Assembly (NCBI GenBank): GCA_964624395.1 | Contig: CAZUWY010000004.1 | Coordinates: 1-46,485, forward strand | DNA: 46,485 nt | From: UBA1046 sp964624395 | GTDB lineage: Bacteria > Bacillota > Clostridia > Saccharofermentanales > DTU023 | Reading direction: 5' to 3' | In this document: positions 43,154 through 46,485 of the stretch, one piece after another | Position numbering within the stretch: the stretch's first letter is position 1 | How the letters are laid out: each line of letters starts with the position of its first letter | Translations under genes and position numbers: made by a program | The notes under the pieces: generated by a model | Seen by the model: the letters and a program-made list of their open reading frames with translations, nothing else | Told to the model about the DNA's origin: nothing | Databases searched by the model: none

Positions 43154-43849
43154 CTATTCTTGTGCTTCTTCTTTTTCTTCAGCCTCATTTGCATCAGGCT
43201 GCGGTTGCCCTTTTTCTTCTGCTTCGGGCTGTGGCTGATCTGCTTCTTCTTTTTCTTCAGCTGCCAGCTCTTCTTTTTCAGCAACAGCTTGCTCTGTCTC
43301 TTTGGCTGTATTTTCTGCAGCAACTGCCAGAGCAGCAACTTTTTCTACTCCCTCTTCCTCTGCTCTTTGAGCCAGAAGATTGAGAGTAATTGCCAATGAA
43401 GAAATCGGGAACAGCAATGTGGATACGAGCTGTCCATGCAGAATGGGCAGGGCAGGAATCTTGGCTAATTTTTCAATTTCTTCGACAGAAATCGCTTCGC
43501 CATCAATAACGCCACCCTTAATCGTGAATTTTTTGTATTGATCACGATATTTGGCCACAAGTCTTGGTGCTAGAACAGGATCATCATGGGAATATGCCAC
43601 GGCAGTTGGGCCAAAAAGAATAGCTTTCATTTCTTCCAGCCCCAGAGCATCAAACACACGAGTCGTAATAGTATTCTTTATTACTCGGTATTTTAGCCCT
43701 TCTTGGCGAAAAGCCGTGCGCATCTCAGTATCCTGAGCAACATTCAAACCCATATAGTCTGTAAAAACGATGGACTTGGCGTTTTCCAGCTCCTTGCGCA
43801 GCTCTTGGACTGCTTTTTTCTTTTTTTCAAGAATCTTGACACTGGGCAT
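43154..43849 (-). CDS. rplJ: Ribosomal protein L10 with charged C-terminal extension
   Basis: L10 anchors L7/L12 dimers to the ribosome and represses its own operon. The body (SIVFTDYMGLNVAQDTEMR; YRVIKNTITTRVF) is normal. Total length is 231 residues against about 165-180 usual: after the L12-binding helix there is a tail (about 170-231) rich in Glu, Ala, Lys, Gln and Pro with near-repeats (QPQPEAEEKG, QPQPDANEAEEK). AGGAGG precedes the ATG. An L10 leader lies upstream. Confidence 0.96.
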   Translation of the reverse strand: MPSVKILEKKKKAVQELRKELENAKSIVFTDYMGLNVAQDTEMRTAFRQEGLKYRVIKNTITTRVFDALGLEEMKAILFGPTAVAYSHDDPVLAPRLVAKYRDQYKKFTIKGGVIDGEAISVEEIEKLAKIPALPILHGQLVSTLLFPISSLAITLNLLAQRAEEEGVEKVAALAVAAENTAKETEQAVAEKEELAAEEKEEADQPQPEAEEKGQPQPDANEAEEKEEAQE

Positions 43850-43873
43850 GTCTTTTCCTCCTCTTAATATTTG

Positions 43874-43990
43874 AAAACCCCTCGCGCACAGACGGAGGGG
43901 TTGAAATCAAATAAATGATTCTCCGCCTCGGCAGGATGTCTAATGTTTATGCCCCTCAGGGGCTCCTGCTGTCTTTGGCCTCGAATGAGT
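43874..43990 (-). promoter_or_regulatory. L10 leader with attenuator hairpin
   Basis: Between rplA and rplJ the minus strand carries the conserved L10 leader core, with GCCAAAGACAGCAGGAG (about 43979-43963) and CATCCTGCCGAGGCGGA (about 43938-43922) around a small GCCCCTGAGGGGC hairpin. It is followed by a terminator-like stem (AACCCCTC at 43876-43883 read against 43895-43902) with a short U-run. L10 with L12 is known to bind this leader and reduce rplJ-rplL expression. Confidence 0.85.
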
Positions 43991-44047
43991 TATTCAGTTG
44001 TTTAATTGGCAAATTATTATCTGTGTAAACCGACAGAAATAAAATGC

Positions 44048-44737
44048 CTAGACCACTTTTCCGGTTGTATGTACGCCGGGGCCCATGGTGGATGCCAGAG
44101 TACAGCGTTTGACATACTGTCCTTTAGCTACAGCCGGTTTGGCCTTAATAATGGCATCCATCAGGGTATTATAGTTATCCAGTAGTTTTTCCACTTCAAA
44201 GGATGCCTTACCAATCGGGCAGTGAATGATATTTTGCTTATCCAGACGATATTCAATCTTGCCGGCCTTAGCCTCTTCAACTGCCTTGCCGACCTCCATG
44301 GTGACTGTGCCTGATTTAGGATTGGGCATCAGTCCCTTGGGACCTAAAACACGTCCCAGACGGCCTACCACACCCATCATATCCGGGGTGGCAATGACAA
44401 CATCAAATTCAAACCAGTTCTCTTTTTGAATTTTATCGACCATATCTTCTGCGCCGACAAATTCAGCACCAGCAGCTAAAGCCTCATCAGCCTTGGCCCC
44501 TTTAGTAAAAACTAGAACGCGTCTGCTGCGTCCTGTGCCATGCGGCAGGACAACGGCGCCACGCACCTGCTGATCAGCATGGCGGGAATCGACACCCAAA
44601 CGCACATGCATTTCAACAGTTTCATCAAATTTGGCTGTAGCAATCTCTTTAATTAGTTCCAAAGCCTCTTGGGGCTCATAAATCTTATCGCGGTCAACCT
44701 GCTTAGCAGCTTCACGATATTTTTTGCCTCTTTTCAT
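44048..44737 (-). CDS. rplA: Ribosomal protein L1
   Basis: A 229-residue L1 stalk protein. MKRGKKYREAAKQVDRDKIYEPQEALELIKE at the start, the family segment GRLGRVLGPKGLMPNPKSGTV and the C-terminal KGQYVKRCTLASTMGPGV are diagnostic. Length is standard. AAGGAG precedes the ATG. It follows rplK by 14 bases. Confidence 0.98.
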   Translation of the reverse strand: MKRGKKYREAAKQVDRDKIYEPQEALELIKEIATAKFDETVEMHVRLGVDSRHADQQVRGAVVLPHGTGRSRRVLVFTKGAKADEALAAGAEFVGAEDMVDKIQKENWFEFDVVIATPDMMGVVGRLGRVLGPKGLMPNPKSGTVTMEVGKAVEEAKAGKIEYRLDKQNIIHCPIGKASFEVEKLLDNYNTLMDAIIKAKPAVAKGQYVKRCTLASTMGPGVHTTGKVV

Positions 44738-44751
44738 GCCGTTGCTCCTTC

Positions 44752-45186
44752 CTATTTATCTTTGTCCACGACAATGCCCATACTTCTGGCTGTGCCAGCG
44801 ACCATGCGGGCGCAGGATTCCAAGGATGAGGCATTTGTGTCCACCATCTTGATTTCTGCAATGCGCAAGCATTCCGACCAGGGTATGGTTGCAACTTTTT
44901 TCTCCTGCGGTTCGCCTGATCCCAGCTGGATATTACAGGCTTTCTTTAGCAGAACGGGCACCGGTGGGGTTTTTGTAATGAAGGAGTACGAACGATCGGC
45001 GTATACGGTGATCACAACGGGGATCACAAGGCCCATATCTTTCGCTGTCTGTTCATTAAATTCCTTGACAAACTGAGCTATATTCAGTCCATGCTGGCCA
45101 AGGGCTGGTCCTACCGGTGGCGCTGGCGTTGCTTGTCCTGCAGGAATCTGCAGTTTAATATATGCAGCTACTTTCTTTTTAGCCAT
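44752..45186 (-). CDS. rplK: Ribosomal protein L11
   Basis: A 144-residue protein of the GTPase-associated centre. IKLQIPAGQATPAPPVGPALGQHGLNI and the C-terminal AARMVAGTARSMGI-like segment are typical. The start is ATG 45186 (MAKKKVAAYIK) with GGAGG upstream; the frame is open five codons further but those encode a glycine run overlapping the ribosome site. Confidence 0.98.
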   Translation of the reverse strand: MAKKKVAAYIKLQIPAGQATPAPPVGPALGQHGLNIAQFVKEFNEQTAKDMGLVIPVVITVYADRSYSFITKTPPVPVLLKKACNIQLGSGEPQEKKVATIPWSECLRIAEIKMVDTNASSLESCARMVAGTARSMGIVVDKDK

Positions 45187-45240
45187 AAGGCCACCTCCCA
45201 AATTATTCTTAACGCCAATGGCGTTATTTGCAAAATTAAA

Positions 45241-45774
45241 TCAGATTCGTAGAATCTGTGTCCATTCCAGTTCAACCGGCGTATCTCGTCCGAACATTGA
45301 AACCAGAACAGTAACCTTTTTCTTTTCCAGATTTATTTCCTGCACTGTGCCGATAAAACTCTCCAAAGGTCCGTTGATAACTTTGACAGAGTCACCGATA
45401 TCGTAGTCAACAATGGGCTCCCAATTGGATTCTAAGCCCATGAGCATTAACTCTTCATCTGTGAGAGGCACCGGATTGGTGCTGCTGGGACCTACAAATC
45501 CAGTTACACCACGGGTATTGCGCACAATAAACCAGACTTCATCGGTCAAGATCATTTTGATCAGAACATAGCCCGGATAGAGTTTTCTTTGTACCGTGCG
45601 TCTCTTGCCGTCTTTGACTTCAACTTGTTCCTCTGTGGGGACTAAAACCTCTTGAATATAGTCTTGTATCCCACGGTTTTCGATTACCTGATCCAAAGTT
45701 GATTTGACCTTATTCTCATAGCCTGAATAAGTGTGAATGACATACCACAATGCTTCTTCTTGATTATCCGGCAT
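45241..45774 (-). CDS. nusG: Transcription elongation/antitermination factor NusG
   Basis: A 177-residue NusG. The NGN domain (WYVIHTYSGYENKVKSTLDQ; KLYPGYVLIKM; WFIVRNTRGVTGFVG) binds RNA polymerase, and the C-terminal KOW domain (GDSVKVINGPLESFIGTVQEI) contacts other factors. It begins one base past secE, with GAGAGG before the ATG. Confidence 0.98.
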   Translation of the reverse strand: MPDNQEEALWYVIHTYSGYENKVKSTLDQVIENRGIQDYIQEVLVPTEEQVEVKDGKRRTVQRKLYPGYVLIKMILTDEVWFIVRNTRGVTGFVGPSSTNPVPLTDEELMLMGLESNWEPIVDYDIGDSVKVINGPLESFIGTVQEINLEKKKVTVLVSMFGRDTPVELEWTQILRI

Positions 45775-45775
45775 T

Positions 45776-46066
45776 TTAATCCTCTCCTGCCAAATCAGTC
45801 ACAGCTGCTTCTTTGGCTGAGTAAAAGCCAGTAGCTGTGAACAGACCGCGGATAGTAATATCAAAGATATAAATAAGCACAGTGAACATCAAAATGATTG
45901 CCAGGACGGTTGCAGTGCTTTGCTTTAATTTCTTTTTGTCAGGCCAGACTACACGTTTAAGCTCGCCTCTAATATCGCCGATTCCACGTAATATGCGACG
46001 GAAAATATTCTCTTTTTTCTTCGTCTTGCTTTGACCTTTAGTTCCTTTGTTTTTCTTGGCAGCCAT
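45776..46066 (-). CDS. secE: Preprotein translocase subunit SecE
   Basis: A 96-residue single-span subunit of the SecYEG channel. A basic N-terminus rich in Lys (KNKGTKGQSKTKKKE) precedes the amphipathic helix with the conserved ELKRVVWPDKKKLKQST and one membrane span (AIILMFTVLIYIFDITI). Slightly longer than minimal Firmicutes SecE because of N- and C-terminal extensions. Confidence 0.96.
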   Translation of the reverse strand: MAAKKNKGTKGQSKTKKKENIFRRILRGIGDIRGELKRVVWPDKKKLKQSTATVLAIILMFTVLIYIFDITIRGLFTATGFYSAKEAAVTDLAGED

Positions 46067-46103
46067 CTTTCACTCCGTTTACTCTGTCAACAGGGCTGAA
46101 ATA

Positions 46104-46268
46104 TTATTTTGTTTCGACATGATCAGTGTGCTTGCGGCAAAAGCGACAATACTTCTTCAACTCAAGTTTACTAGTTGTGTTGAGCTTGTTCTTTTTGGTG
46201 TCATAATTGCGTTGTTTGCACTCGCCGCAGGCCAACACAATCCGATCTCTTGCACCTGGTTTGGCCAT
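46104..46268 (-). CDS. rpmG: Ribosomal protein L33, zinc type
   Basis: A 54-residue protein read from ATG at 46268 to TAA at 46104. It has the four zinc cysteines in LACGECKQRNY and YCRFCRKHTDH, the C+ form of L33. GGAGG lies nine bases before the ATG. It is the first gene of the operon in this window, 37 bases before secE; no tRNA-Trp lies between them. Confidence 0.95.
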   Translation of the reverse strand: MAKPGARDRIVLACGECKQRNYDTKKNKLNTTSKLELKKYCRFCRKHTDHVETK

Positions 46269-46372
46269 CTAAATACTACCTCCATCCCAGCAAATCCACT
46301 CTCTTAACAAGTGAACAGCCATATACTCTCTTAAGACAGCAAAAAAAATGCTGTGCAAAGACAAGCGTAAGC

Positions 46373-46402
46373 AGGATATCACAAAGGAGCAGCTATTGTC
46401 AA
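46373..46402 (-). promoter_or_regulatory. Putative promoter of rpmG-secE-nusG-rplKAJL
   Basis: On the minus strand a perfect TTGACA (46402-46397) and TATCCT (46378-46373) are 18 bases apart, about 105 bases before rpmG. A dyad with arms TAAGTGCT and AGCACTTA at 46444-46470 further upstream could be the end of the preceding transcription unit. Confidence 0.4.
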
Positions 46403-46485
46403 TTGACCCAATCTAAAAGACAGTGTCACGTTAATTGCAAAAGTAAGTGCTCTCCTTTAAGCAGCACTTAGCTTACAAATAAGAA

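Noticed and set aside
43067..43399. Plus-strand hydrophobic Leu/Phe-rich frames
   Set aside because: They are the complement of the Glu/Lys-rich tail of L10 and have no family resemblance.
46067..46103. tRNA-Trp between rpmG and secE, as in some Firmicutes
   Set aside because: Only 37 bases separate the genes and no cloverleaf elements are present.
46336..46354. ACAGCA/TGCTGT hairpin around a poly-A loop upstream of rpmG
   Set aside because: Six-base stem whose A-run is in the loop, not after it, so it does not fit a terminator; it may simply be leader sequence.

Overview
The window looks like a chromosomal segment of an anaerobic, amino-acid-fermenting member of the Clostridia (Firmicutes). 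The grounds are: a Firmicutes-type L10 leader, a four-cysteine L33, strong GGAGG ribosome sites, a CbpB-like CBS protein, a YknXYZ-type ABC exporter, VanW/G5 and SH3b-NlpC/P60 wall proteins, and an oxygen-sensitive type of two-subunit hydratase next to a B12-dependent mutase. The genus cannot be fixed from the sequence. I saw no tRNA, rRNA, insertion sequence, CRISPR array or phage gene.

Layout. 1-2267: AT-rich non-coding start, a TauE-type anion exporter and a PHP phosphoesterase (+). 2335-9662: a minus-strand cell-envelope block with VanW/G5 protein, five-SH3b NlpC/P60 hydrolase, DUF368 polyprenyl-phosphate transporter and an L,D-transpeptidase with a Pro-Thr repeat tail. 9823-11067: citX and mntP (+), ending tail-to-tail with citG. 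11064-22745: one long minus-strand operon, read from the right as mesaconase alpha and beta, glmS, glmL, glmE, methylaspartate ammonia-lyase, a P-loop/tRNA-editing-like fusion protein, citD, citE, citF, citC, citG. 22913-26196: pepF, a membrane phosphoesterase and a DUF2284 protein (+). 26219-34450: oppABCDF plus a small membrane protein (-). 34663-35682: a tiny Cys-rich membrane protein (-) and a CBS protein (+). 35777-37506: a CPHC thioredoxin-fold protein and thioredoxin reductase (-). 37766-42580: a YknXYZ-like exporter and a second, degenerate thioredoxin-reductase-like protein (+). 42690-46268: rpmG-secE-nusG-rplKAJL (-).

How it fits together. The Opp importer and PepF would supply amino acids from peptides. 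Glutamate mutase (GlmES, repaired by GlmL), methylaspartate ammonia-lyase and mesaconase then convert glutamate to citramalate. A citrate-lyase-type enzyme (CitDEF, activated by CitC, CitG and CitX) splits citramalate to acetate and pyruvate. This is the complete methylaspartate pathway; I infer that the lyase is a citramalate lyase from this context.

The least explained items are: the P-loop/SAD fusion protein inside the pathway operon; the roughly 270-residue repeat-containing extracellular insertion in OppC; the 13-bp hairpin at the start of the oppA mRNA; the two-gene AhpF-like redox pair; the second thioredoxin reductase that has lost its NADPH signature; and a ribosomal-protein operon that ends at rplL without rpoBC.
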